40,118 nt of DNA from a virus. Made by a program: the position numbers and the translations under genes. The stretch spans positions 1-40,118 of the IMG/VR virus record IMGVR_UViG_3300025168_000207; one strand, written 5' to 3'. This document shows, one piece after another, positions 32,783 to 39,063 of the stretch. The notes under the pieces are model-generated. The model had not been told where the DNA came from. It was given only the letters and a program-made list of their open reading frames with translations, and ran no database searches. Every line of letters starts with the position of its first letter. Within the stretch, counting starts at the first letter, position 1.

Positions 32783-33100
32783 CTATTTATGTTTATTTAA
32801 AATAGCATTATAAGAAGCGACATCATGAACAGTATCTCCTAGTATCTTTATATTAGTATCAGCACAATTTATATTTGTTTGCACATCATCATGTTGCAGC
32901 CAGGGGTTAGCATGTAAGATAGCTCGCTTTAAAATATCTAAAGTCAGTTCCCAGAGTATATTCTCAAATACAGGAATATCTGGGTGAACTCTAGCTACTA
33001 TCCATACATCATCTTGGGTTACTGCAGGTTGACCTAAATATTCTAATAGTAAATCTATCTGATCGTGACCAGACATATCAAAAGAATTAAACCGCAACAT
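32783..33100 (-). CDS. Hypothetical protein, replication block
   Basis: A 105-residue soluble protein without recognisable domain. I chose the ATG at 33100, seven bases after the stop of the upstream small gene. A longer frame to 33238 would overlap that gene almost entirely and has an unlike N terminus. Visible features: an acidic, hydrophobic helix (D-Q-I-D-L-L-L-E-Y-L) near the start, W-I-V-A-R-V-H-P-D-I-P-V-F in the middle, then a helical part with W-E-L-T-L-D-I-L-K-R-A. It is the last gene before the structured intergenic region. Confidence 0.55.
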   Translation of the reverse strand: MLRFNSFDMSGHDQIDLLLEYLGQPAVTQDDVWIVARVHPDIPVFENILWELTLDILKRAILHANPWLQHDDVQTNINCADTNIKILGDTVHDVASYNAILNKHK

Positions 33101-33107
33101 AAAGATT

Positions 33108-33263
33108 TTACAGGTTAAATTGTGGAGGTATTTTACTAAAGTAACGAACGAATAAATCCCGTGCTTGCTCACGTCTACGCTTAGCTGCTGCTGCTTTATT
33201 ACGACGTATTTGCGCTGCTTTAACTGCACGGATAACATCGTAACTGTTAAATAGGTGTTCCAT
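33108..33263 (-). CDS. Small basic Ala/Arg-rich protein (51 residues)
   Basis: A hand-read frame. M-E-H-L-F-N-S-Y-D-V-I-R-A-V-K-A-A-Q is followed by a basic helix R-R-N-K-A-A-A-A-K-R-R-R-E-Q-A-R (20-35) and an aromatic end. It overlaps the end of the upstream zinc-ribbon-like gene by 17 bases and is followed after seven bases by the next gene, a spacing like that of its neighbours. The long basic helix suggests RNA or DNA binding. It competes with an alternative frame (up to 33238) that would extend the next gene; I prefer this one because of its own ATG and tidy spacing. Confidence 0.5.
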   Translation of the reverse strand: MEHLFNSYDVIRAVKAAQIRRNKAAAAKRRREQARDLFVRYFSKIPPQFNL

Positions 33264-33429
33264 CTTTCTTCCTAGTTATTTGAGTTTTATTGTGGACATT
33301 GCGGTAATACTGCTGGTGTTTTGCATTTGCTATGAAGCCGCACTCTTCTGAGCAATATCTTGTTCTTTTTTGCTGTGTTGTGCTCAAGTTGACAATTATA
33401 TTAGAGCAAATTGAACAATATTTTTGCAT
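33247..33429 (-). CDS. Single zinc-ribbon microprotein (60 residues)
   Basis: A 60-residue protein with C5-S-I-C8 and C26-S-E-E-C30, that is C-x2-C and C-S-x2-C about 17 residues apart, followed by a basic tail. The same unit occurs three times in the protein at 34191-34862, so this looks like a single-unit paralogue. The pattern is like the treble-clef or zinc-ribbon units of phage HNH-type proteins (C-x2-C-x(n)-C-S-x2-C-R), but no HNH catalytic part is present. It starts two bases after the stop of the gene at 33432-33611 and overlaps the next by 17 bases. Confidence 0.65.
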   Translation of the reverse strand: MQKYCSICSNIIVNLSTTQQKRTRYCSEECGFIANAKHQQYYRNVHNKTQITRKKDGTPI

Positions 33430-33431
33430 GG

Positions 33432-33611
33432 CTAGTTTAAAAAGAAGTTAAGTTTACCGTCTTTTATTTCAGGTATAGGTAAGTTTTTATCGATGCACTC
33501 ACATATTTCAGATTTATGTTGAAACATTTTTTTAGGGTGAGCTATTACACGAATAGTGTAGCCTTCTCCGTGGCATTTAGGGCATGGTGGTATATCTAGG
33601 GGAAAATTCAT
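33432..33611 (-). CDS. Small CxxCxGxG protein (DnaJ zinc finger-like half)
   Basis: A hand-read frame of 59 residues: P-P-C10-P-K-C13-H-G-E-G-Y followed by I-C38-E-C40-I-D. C-x2-C-x-G-x-G is the half-motif of DnaJ-type zinc fingers; here it is joined to a C-x-C, enough for one zinc ion. The rest is Lys/Pro/Ile-rich and ends L-N-F-F-L-N. It starts 24 bases after the 93-residue gene and ends two bases before the next start. Free DnaJ-zinc-finger-like microproteins are known in phages, but their roles are mostly unknown. Part of the cysteine-pair cluster. Confidence 0.6.
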   Translation of the reverse strand: MNFPLDIPPCPKCHGEGYTIRVIAHPKKMFQHKSEICECIDKNLPIPEIKDGKLNFFLN

Positions 33612-33635
33612 ATATCCTTTACATGTAGGTTGTTG

Positions 33636-33917
33636 TTAGTAGTCGTCTGTTTTTTCAGCATATTTTTCATTCAAAAAATTAAATGAGTCTTCAGCAACTT
33701 GTTTGTATATATCATCAATTTCAGAAGGTATTCCTAGTATTGCAGTTTCATCCCATTCTTTTGTGAAACATGAGGGAGTTTCGGGCCCTATATGTTCTTT
33801 TAGTACTTCGATTACTCCTCCATTTTCAAAGAATATCTTCTTTTCAACTTTAATTAGTTCCCTCATTTCAGCTTTTGTAAGTGTTTTGTTTTTTCGCCTA
33901 AAATTTAGATCCTTCAT
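33636..33917 (-). CDS. Hypothetical charged protein (93 residues)
   Basis: A soluble, charged protein. The N terminus is basic and likely helical (F-R-R-K-N-K-T-L-T-K-A-E-M-R-E-L-I-K-V-E-K-K-I). The middle holds H-I-G-P-E-T-P-S-C-F, and the C terminus is acidic. There is no recognised fold. It starts 26 bases downstream (on the minus strand) of the poly-T end of the structured element at 33943-34016, which could therefore act as its leader. Apart from that element it sits inside a cluster of zinc-ribbon-like microproteins. Confidence 0.6.
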   Translation of the reverse strand: MKDLNFRRKNKTLTKAEMRELIKVEKKIFFENGGVIEVLKEHIGPETPSCFTKEWDETAILGIPSEIDDIYKQVAEDSFNFLNEKYAEKTDDY

Positions 33918-33942
33918 AATAGTAAGTTAATTAGAAGGTTAT

Positions 33943-34016
33943 AAAAAACAGGCACTCTATCTACTCTGTGGTACGTCTTTGCATATAGCCCGAGTCTACC
34001 CACTAAGAGTGCCTGT
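33943..34016 (-). ncRNA. Candidate compact structured RNA ending in a U run
   Basis: A perfect 11-bp helix (ACAGGCACTCT at 33948-33958, AGAGTGCCTGT at 34006-34016) encloses 47 bases. On the minus strand the 3' arm is directly followed by a run of T (33943-33948), like the end of a terminator. Inside, 33968-33973 (GTGGTA) pairs with 33997-34003 with one bulged base. The 69-base span resembles a tRNA in size, but no T-loop, no anticodon arm and no T-psi-C sequence can be drawn, so it is not a tRNA. It lies between the zinc-ribbon gene ending at 34021 and the gene starting at 33917. It may be a regulatory leader, a processed small RNA or an unusual terminator. Confidence 0.5.
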
Positions 34017-34020
34017 AAAT

Positions 34021-34194
34021 CTACAGCTGTTTAAGTTCACTATTTAGTCTGTGCACAAAACGATCCATACAAGTATCACAACTTTGAAACTTTATATATC
34101 TATTCCAAGGATTCATTCTGCCTATCATAATGTTTCTTTTATCATTGACAAGTTTATTACAATTTTTAAAATCACAAATTGGAGGTTGGTTCAT
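34021..34194 (-). CDS. Small zinc-ribbon-like protein (57 residues)
   Basis: A hand-read frame of 57 residues: I-C7-D-F-K-N-C12 near the start and S-C39-D-T-C42 later, a C-x4-C / C-x2-C arrangement, with a basic middle (D-K-R-N-I-M-I-G-R). Its ATG overlaps the stop of the upstream zinc-ribbon gene (ATGA at 34194-34191), which strongly supports it as a translated gene. It ends five bases before the structured element at 34016. No catalytic motif. A zinc-stabilised nucleic acid- or protein-binding microprotein is likely. Confidence 0.65.
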   Translation of the reverse strand: MNQPPICDFKNCNKLVNDKRNIMIGRMNPWNRYIKFQSCDTCMDRFVHRLNSELKQL

Positions 34195-34862
34195 GCAGTG
34201 TCCATTTCTAATAGATCTGTATCCAGGCGTCCAAGCGCTGCTTCTTCGTAAAATTCTCTTTCATCACCAAATATTTTAAGTGATGTCATTCCTACTGATG
34301 GTACTTTGGATGCGGGACTATCTGGAAGTTTAGTTATTTTATTTTTTTTTAAATACTGTATTGTTGCTTCTTTGAGCTCGTGACGGAGTGCTACTTTGTC
34401 GAATACATAGTTTTTTAGCTGGGAGCTCGTAAGTTCATGTTTACTAACAGGTTTTGCCCGTCTGCTTGGTCTAATCCGGGTAGTGTTTCGTTCTTTTTGT
34501 CTATAATCTATTTTTCTACACTCAAGACTGCAATTGAGATGCAAATAATTACGTGGTTTAAATACCTTGTTGCATATGTTGCAATTTATTTGTTTTATTT
34601 TTTTACGTCTACTTGTTAAATAAAGAGTTTTTTTAATTTCTCTGCATTCTTCGGAGCAGCATGTTTGAACGGATCGGAGCGGCTTATAAATTTTAGAGCA
34701 AATTTCACAATTGTTATTTTCTATTTTCTTTCTTCTCTCATGTATTTTAGCATGAGCTATTTCACTTAATCTAGTCCTGTAACAAGTATTTGAACAGTAG
34801 GTAAGTTTCCTACCTGTTAGTTTATTATTGCATGCTATGCAGTTTTTTCTTTTTCCAGGCAT
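34191..34862 (-). CDS. Protein with three tandem zinc-ribbon units
   Basis: A 223-residue protein. Three copies of C-x2-C ... C-(S)-x2-C follow one another: C8/C11 with C23/C27, C52/C55 with C69/C73, and C94/C97 with C109/C113, each with S-x2-C in the second pair and each followed by Arg/Lys-rich helices. After the third unit comes a very basic stretch (R-I-R-P-S-R-R-A-K-P-V), then a helical, acidic C-terminal domain (145-223). The unit resembles the zinc ribbon fused to some phage HNH nucleases, but no H-N-H motif is visible. Tandem repetition suggests nucleic acid binding along an extended site. It overlaps the upstream gene by 28 bases and the downstream gene by four. Confidence 0.7.
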   Translation of the reverse strand: MPGKRKNCIACNNKLTGRKLTYCSNTCYRTRLSEIAHAKIHERRKKIENNNCEICSKIYKPLRSVQTCCSEECREIKKTLYLTSRRKKIKQINCNICNKVFKPRNYLHLNCSLECRKIDYRQKERNTTRIRPSRRAKPVSKHELTSSQLKNYVFDKVALRHELKEATIQYLKKNKITKLPDSPASKVPSVGMTSLKIFGDEREFYEEAALGRLDTDLLEMDTA

Positions 34863-35065
34863 TTTTTCTCTTCCTCTTTTTTAAATGTGTCTACAGTTTG
34901 TATAGCAATTTCTTTAAACCTCCAGATACGGCACACTTCACCGTAATCAGCAGAGCCACCATATTGGTCACAGAGATCATCAACTTCTTTATCAAATGCT
35001 TTCTCTATTTTTTTAACTATTCTAGCAATTAGCTGATTCCTGTAAAATTTATTAACTGGTGTCAT
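34835..35065 (-). CDS. Hypothetical helical protein (76 residues)
   Basis: A short, charged, likely helical protein: basic N-terminal half (Y-R-N-Q-L-I-A-R-I-V-K-K-I-E-K-A-F), then D-D-L-C-D-Q-Y-G-G and a Lys/Glu-rich tail. It starts five bases after the stop of the Sak4-like gene and overlaps the start of the triple zinc-ribbon gene by 28 bases. No family recognised. Its place between two DNA-binding-type genes suggests a replication or recombination accessory role, but that is inference from position. Confidence 0.6.
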   Translation of the reverse strand: MTPVNKFYRNQLIARIVKKIEKAFDKEVDDLCDQYGGSADYGEVCRIWRFKEIAIQTVDTFKKEEEKKCLEKEKTA

Positions 35066-35070
35066 ATTTG

Positions 35071-35805
35071 TTATCCGTAATACTCGTGTAGTCTATCTAT
35101 AACATGTTTTATATTGTTATCTATATAAGTCTCATTCATTACCCACATATCTTTAGGACTGCTAATTCGTTCGTTTACAGTACTTTTAGTTACCCTGGTT
35201 TGATAGACATGTTTAAAACCTAAATATTCTTCATCTTCAGTAACAGTAAACATAGCCGACTTAGCTAGATCGTCAGATAAGGCGGATAAAGCTAATTTTT
35301 TAGTGGATATGACGTTAGTAAAGAAACTTTCTACTCCTTGGTTCATTAACGATCCCTTTACTTTCACAAAGGTTTCATTAATCATTTCAGCTTCGTTTAG
35401 TATGTCAGACGTATGCGCTAAGAATATTATGTTTTTAGTAGATGAAGCTACATACCGAGACATTAGTACTTTCATGAATTGGGCGTAATCACCCCAAGCT
35501 TTCATGGTATTAGATGAAGTAAGAACATACATACTTTCGTACATGTCCATTAAGTAGGTAAGGGTATCTATAACAATAGTGTGCACATCTTCCCTTGCTT
35601 CTGCTTGTTCTATTGCTTGATATACTTGTAAAGGGTCAGTAACGACTATGTAGTACTGGGAAGAGAATGAATGTTTAAATGGTAATTTTTTGCCATTCTC
35701 GCAGTTAAGGTAGATAACTCCAGTGTCGTCTTTTAAACTTTCTAAACTAGAAGATTTACCTGTTTTGCTTTTGCCTGATATTAATATTAAATGATCATTT
35801 TGCAT
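35071..35805 (-). CDS. Sak4-like RecA-fold ATPase (AAA_24 type)
   Basis: A 244-residue ATPase. Walker A is G11-K-S-K-T-G-K-S18; then the strand I-Y-L-N-C-E-N-G with L-P-F, as in phage AAA_24/Sak4 proteins; Walker B ends in D80 (H-T-I-V-I-D-T-L-T). A sensor-like stretch N-I-I-F-L-A-H-T follows near 145-155. Sak4 proteins are short RecA-core ATPases that help annealing on SSB-coated single-stranded DNA. The gene stands downstream of the primase-like gene, overlapping it by 11 bases, with the SSB and the RuvC-like gene in the same operon, a good recombination set. Ribosome site AGAGGT on the minus strand just before the ATG. Confidence 0.75.
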   Translation of the reverse strand: MQNDHLILISGKSKTGKSSSLESLKDDTGVIYLNCENGKKLPFKHSFSSQYYIVVTDPLQVYQAIEQAEAREDVHTIVIDTLTYLMDMYESMYVLTSSNTMKAWGDYAQFMKVLMSRYVASSTKNIIFLAHTSDILNEAEMINETFVKVKGSLMNQGVESFFTNVISTKKLALSALSDDLAKSAMFTVTEDEEYLGFKHVYQTRVTKSTVNERISSPKDMWVMNETYIDNNIKHVIDRLHEYYG

Positions 35806-37963
35806 TATTACCTCTTTCTTGGTATTTTTTATTTAATGAGTACAAAATACTATTCTGTATTTGTTGAAAATCTAGTGGGGACTCTAATGACTGATTCATT
35901 GAAGTTATACTAGATTTAATTACATCTAAAGCATACCCTGCGTCTATCATGATCATACCGTATCGGTATAAATGATTAGCCCGGTTACCTTCGATAGTGT
36001 ATGTTAAGAACCATTTTTCAAGGTTACTTACTCCTTTGGCTGACAAGGAACTATTATTTATATCATTAGATTTTTTAGTTTCAGGTATAAATAAAGTTGC
36101 ATCAATTAACTCTCCTTGGTTATACATGTATTGACCAGGGTAAGATTCCCATTTTCTTGCAGCATCTTTAGTAGCTGTGTCTACAGGAAATGGTAACCAC
36201 TTGTAGACATTTGTCATGTATTTAGCATAATCAGTAGTTGATAATTTTAGTCTATGCGACATCGGGAATATCAATCTAAACCGATTAACTTCTTCAGTGT
36301 TTCTTTTTGTAGTAGATAGTAGAAATGTATATTTTTCCAAAAGTAAAGTAACAGCACTAATAGATATATCTCCATCACAATCACAAATTAATAAATCAAA
36401 TCCTGGAATAGTATTTTCTGTTTTTCTGTGCTCGTTTAAAAAGTTGTGGGCCGCATAGTGGTAACCAGTAGATGTTGTTATGTTGTGCAGATTAGTAAAT
36501 TTAACTGAATTGGCAGTAAATTTATATGTTTTATCTGTACTTGTGCTTACACGCAATTCATCTATATTAGAGATTTCTAATGTTTCACCTGAGAAAAACT
36601 CTATATCGTCGTGGGTGTACTTACGGATGATAATGTTGTTTTTATATCCATACGAACTAGCTAGCGTCATCATAGTCTTACGCTGCAACTCTGAACCCTT
36701 ATAAAAAGGCAGTTCTTGTATTAATTCGTGTTGTGTTACTTTCTTTTCTGTAGTTGCTAAGTAATGCGCTAATCTTTTATACGCACCCTGTTTTTTCATA
36801 ATAGAAGTAAATGCTTTACCTGAGTCTTCTACTACGTTTATAGCGTAGTCTATGTGATCAGAAGTAATCTCATGAGAAAGATCAGCAAATGCGTATGCTC
36901 CAGCTAGTTTTAATGTCTTATAGTACCTATGTACCATTTCTACTTTATGCACAGGTAAATGCTCATGCATTTTATCTGCCAGGTGCTCACACTTCATTTG
37001 GTAGTCTATTAAGTAAATAGAATTATTCTCAGACATAGTAATAACAGGATTAAATGGGCTGTCTGCGTATGCGCTGAATAAAGACTGCACGTCTTTGATG
37101 CTGTTATTTAGGGATGTATCTATCATTTGTAGATACCTGTCTTTAGCAGTTAAATGTTTTTTCCTGCCTACTTCAGTTACAAAGCTAAATAGTAATCTTC
37201 TGGCGTACCCTGTCTCTAAAAACTCTTTAAAATGCTCTTCTACACTATCACCGTCTAATAACTTAGAAGGGGTGCCAAACATTAATAAATTAGTTGGAGT
37301 GATTCCAGGTAATTCCTGGGAACGAATGTTCTCAGAAGTGTTTTTAATCAGTTTCTGTTTAACTAGACCTATATCATATAATTCTAAGAAAGTGGTAAGA
37401 ACATCTGTAGATGCAGATAGATTAGACCCAATTTCATCTAATTCTAAGTTCATCGATCCAGCAGAAGCTAATAGTAGTTTTTCTCTCATTTGTTTAACAG
37501 CAGGCACAGTAGCGCTGTCAAAACTAAATGCTAATTCACCTAATCGGTTAAATTGCTGAGTAAATTTATCTACTTGTATATCTGTTTCTTCCGCTAAGCT
37601 AATAACGCTATTACCGTTATTTACTAGAGTATTCGCTCTTTCTACGGCCAAAGTGTAAATATTCTCTTCAGCTTTTTGATGAAATATATTTTTTAAGAAT
37701 TTGGATTTAAAATACTCCATAAATTCTCTATCAAAAAATGTAGTAGAATAACCTTTACCTGCGCCAGAAATCATTAGATTAAGCACATAAGTGTTAACTG
37801 GGATTACCCCTCTATCTTGAGTTTGGATGTTACACCTCATCATAGATGCTACTTTACTCAGGTAATACGCTGTTAGGACTCTGAAAGAGTGTCTAGTATC
37901 TGTATTTATTTTTTTACTGAGTATGTCTACTATTTTTTCAGATAATGGATGGTATTTTTTCAT
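35795..37963 (-). CDS. Primase/ATPase-like replication protein
   Basis: A 722-residue protein. The N-terminal part (about 20-330) has a P-loop S-G-A-G-K-G (66-71) in the context N-x-Y-V-L-N-L-M-I-S-G-A-G-K-G, then N-L-E-L-D-E-I-G-S and G-T-P-S-K-L-L near 210-240. This is the DUF3987-like helicase/ATPase arrangement also known in N4-like phages. The C-terminal part (about 505-640) looks like an archaeo-eukaryotic primase-type domain: L-L-I-C-D528-C-D530-G-D, then N-R-F-R-L-I-F-P-M-S-H-R near 570. Order is ATPase first and primase-like second. It probably primes and/or unwinds DNA for the phage replisome. The DNA polymerase is not in the window. The helicase and nuclease genes precede it. Confidence 0.6.
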   Translation of the reverse strand: MKKYHPLSEKIVDILSKKINTDTRHSFRVLTAYYLSKVASMMRCNIQTQDRGVIPVNTYVLNLMISGAGKGYSTTFFDREFMEYFKSKFLKNIFHQKAEENIYTLAVERANTLVNNGNSVISLAEETDIQVDKFTQQFNRLGELAFSFDSATVPAVKQMREKLLLASAGSMNLELDEIGSNLSASTDVLTTFLELYDIGLVKQKLIKNTSENIRSQELPGITPTNLLMFGTPSKLLDGDSVEEHFKEFLETGYARRLLFSFVTEVGRKKHLTAKDRYLQMIDTSLNNSIKDVQSLFSAYADSPFNPVITMSENNSIYLIDYQMKCEHLADKMHEHLPVHKVEMVHRYYKTLKLAGAYAFADLSHEITSDHIDYAINVVEDSGKAFTSIMKKQGAYKRLAHYLATTEKKVTQHELIQELPFYKGSELQRKTMMTLASSYGYKNNIIIRKYTHDDIEFFSGETLEISNIDELRVSTSTDKTYKFTANSVKFTNLHNITTSTGYHYAAHNFLNEHRKTENTIPGFDLLICDCDGDISISAVTLLLEKYTFLLSTTKRNTEEVNRFRLIFPMSHRLKLSTTDYAKYMTNVYKWLPFPVDTATKDAARKWESYPGQYMYNQGELIDATLFIPETKKSNDINNSSLSAKGVSNLEKWFLTYTIEGNRANHLYRYGMIMIDAGYALDVIKSSITSMNQSLESPLDFQQIQNSILYSLNKKYQERGNNAK

Positions 37964-37988
37964 TAGGTCATTTATTTGATGTTGTAGA

Positions 37989-38966
37989 TTATACTAACAA
38001 TCTTCCCTGCATGATAAGTTGTTTTGCTTGGTTACAAACATTTAAGGCATTACAGTAAGTACATGCTTTTACTTGTCCTCTGACTTCATTAACTATGCCT
38101 ACACTGCCTTCACTTGTTAGCCTTGCATTAGCGGCACCTAGGGTATCAAAGTTTTTAGTTGATCTATCTAGTTTGCTGGGGTTTTTGTAATACTTAAATA
38201 CAGTAGCTGTAGCCCATAATTCTTCATCAGTACACTCAGGGAGAGTTTCTTGATCAGCGTTAAGGTATGTCTGTATTGCTTTTAATTTAGTAGTTAACCA
38301 CTGTTCAGTGGCTTCTAAGGACATAAGTGGATATGTCTTAGTCATTACTCTATTTTGTGGGTAATCTCTTTGTTGTAGCGCTTTAGCTTTACTCCAATCA
38401 GTAAATATAAATTCAATATCCATATAATCATCAGTAATGATATTAGGAGATAGCCATCTATATATTGAACCTTGTAAGATGTATTTTTGATCGTTAGATC
38501 CAAATATTACACTGTACACGCTTGTAGACTTGTAATCTGACAATCTACCATTTACAACAACATCATACTTGCCAGTTATTGTATATTCACCTAATTTCTT
38601 TTCGTGGCGCTGCTCTATGTAAACAGGTATATCCTCTTCAGATAAAACTGTAGAATTAATTTTAATACGGTTTTGCCAATCTTCTTTGCCAATAGCAGTA
38701 AGTGCTATTTTTAATGCTTCAGGATTTTTCCAGGCATTCTCACAAGCATCGTGAAAAGCAGTACCTAATTTACTTGCAGCGAGATCTATAATATCTACTT
38801 CTTTCTCTAGGGTATCGTGCTGCATACCTAGTATGATAGACCGAATACTGCGCAGCAGAGCAGTAGTGCTTATAGCTGTATCTCTGCTATCATGATCATA
38901 AGTGTCGTTAACTAAAAATACTGCTAACGGTAAACTGAGTTGATTTTTATTTGTGAATTTATACAT
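37989..38966 (-). CDS. RecB-like PD-(D/E)XK nuclease with C-terminal cysteines
   Basis: A 325-residue nuclease of the PD-(D/E)XK (RecB/Cas4-like) type. H72 lies in G-T-A-F-H-D-A-C-E; D135 in T-G-K-Y-D-V-V-V-N-G; D144-Y-K146 form the (D/E)xK pair; Q165 and Y169 lie in Y-I-L-Q-G-S-I-Y-R, the usual QxxxY helix. The C terminus has C302-x2-C305-x5-C311, three cysteines as in the iron-sulphur-bearing relatives, although the fourth, usually N-terminal, cysteine is not obvious. Expected activity: DNA end resection or exonuclease action. It lies between helicase and primase-like genes, so it may work with the RecD-like helicase. Confidence 0.75.
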   Translation of the reverse strand: MYKFTNKNQLSLPLAVFLVNDTYDHDSRDTAISTTALLRSIRSIILGMQHDTLEKEVDIIDLAASKLGTAFHDACENAWKNPEALKIALTAIGKEDWQNRIKINSTVLSEEDIPVYIEQRHEKKLGEYTITGKYDVVVNGRLSDYKSTSVYSVIFGSNDQKYILQGSIYRWLSPNIITDDYMDIEFIFTDWSKAKALQQRDYPQNRVMTKTYPLMSLEATEQWLTTKLKAIQTYLNADQETLPECTDEELWATATVFKYYKNPSKLDRSTKNFDTLGAANARLTSEGSVGIVNEVRGQVKACTYCNALNVCNQAKQLIMQGRLLV

Positions 38967-39063
38967 AGATTACTTTTGAGGGGAGAGGGTTATTTGCAAG
39001 ATATGAAGTATATATTTTAAACGAAATCCACTAATTTACAATACAATTTTTTGTAAATATATG
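38967..39063 (-). other. Intergenic spacer with weak AT hairpin
   Basis: A 97-base spacer between the helicase and nuclease genes. ATTTACAA and TTGTAAAT (within about 39032-39057) could form an 8-bp, very AT-rich stem, but without a U run on the minus strand. No clear ribosome site precedes the nuclease ATG. A promoter for the downstream genes could lie here; I cannot assign one. Confidence 0.35.

Noticed and set aside
33101-33238. N-terminal extension of the 105-residue gene up to 33238
   Set aside because: It would almost fully overlap the 51-residue basic gene, which has its own start and regular spacing to both neighbours.
33948-34016. tRNA gene
   Set aside because: The size and outer helix fit, and a D-arm-like stretch can be drawn, but there is no anticodon arm with a 7-base loop and no T-loop sequence.
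37095-37559. 154-codon plus-strand open frame inside the primase-like gene
   Set aside because: Antisense to a gene with recognisable motifs; composition of a shadow frame; no ribosome site.
39032-39057. AT-only hairpin after the helicase gene as a true terminator
   Set aside because: The stem is almost all A-T and no U run follows on the minus strand, so it is recorded only as a weak feature of the spacer.
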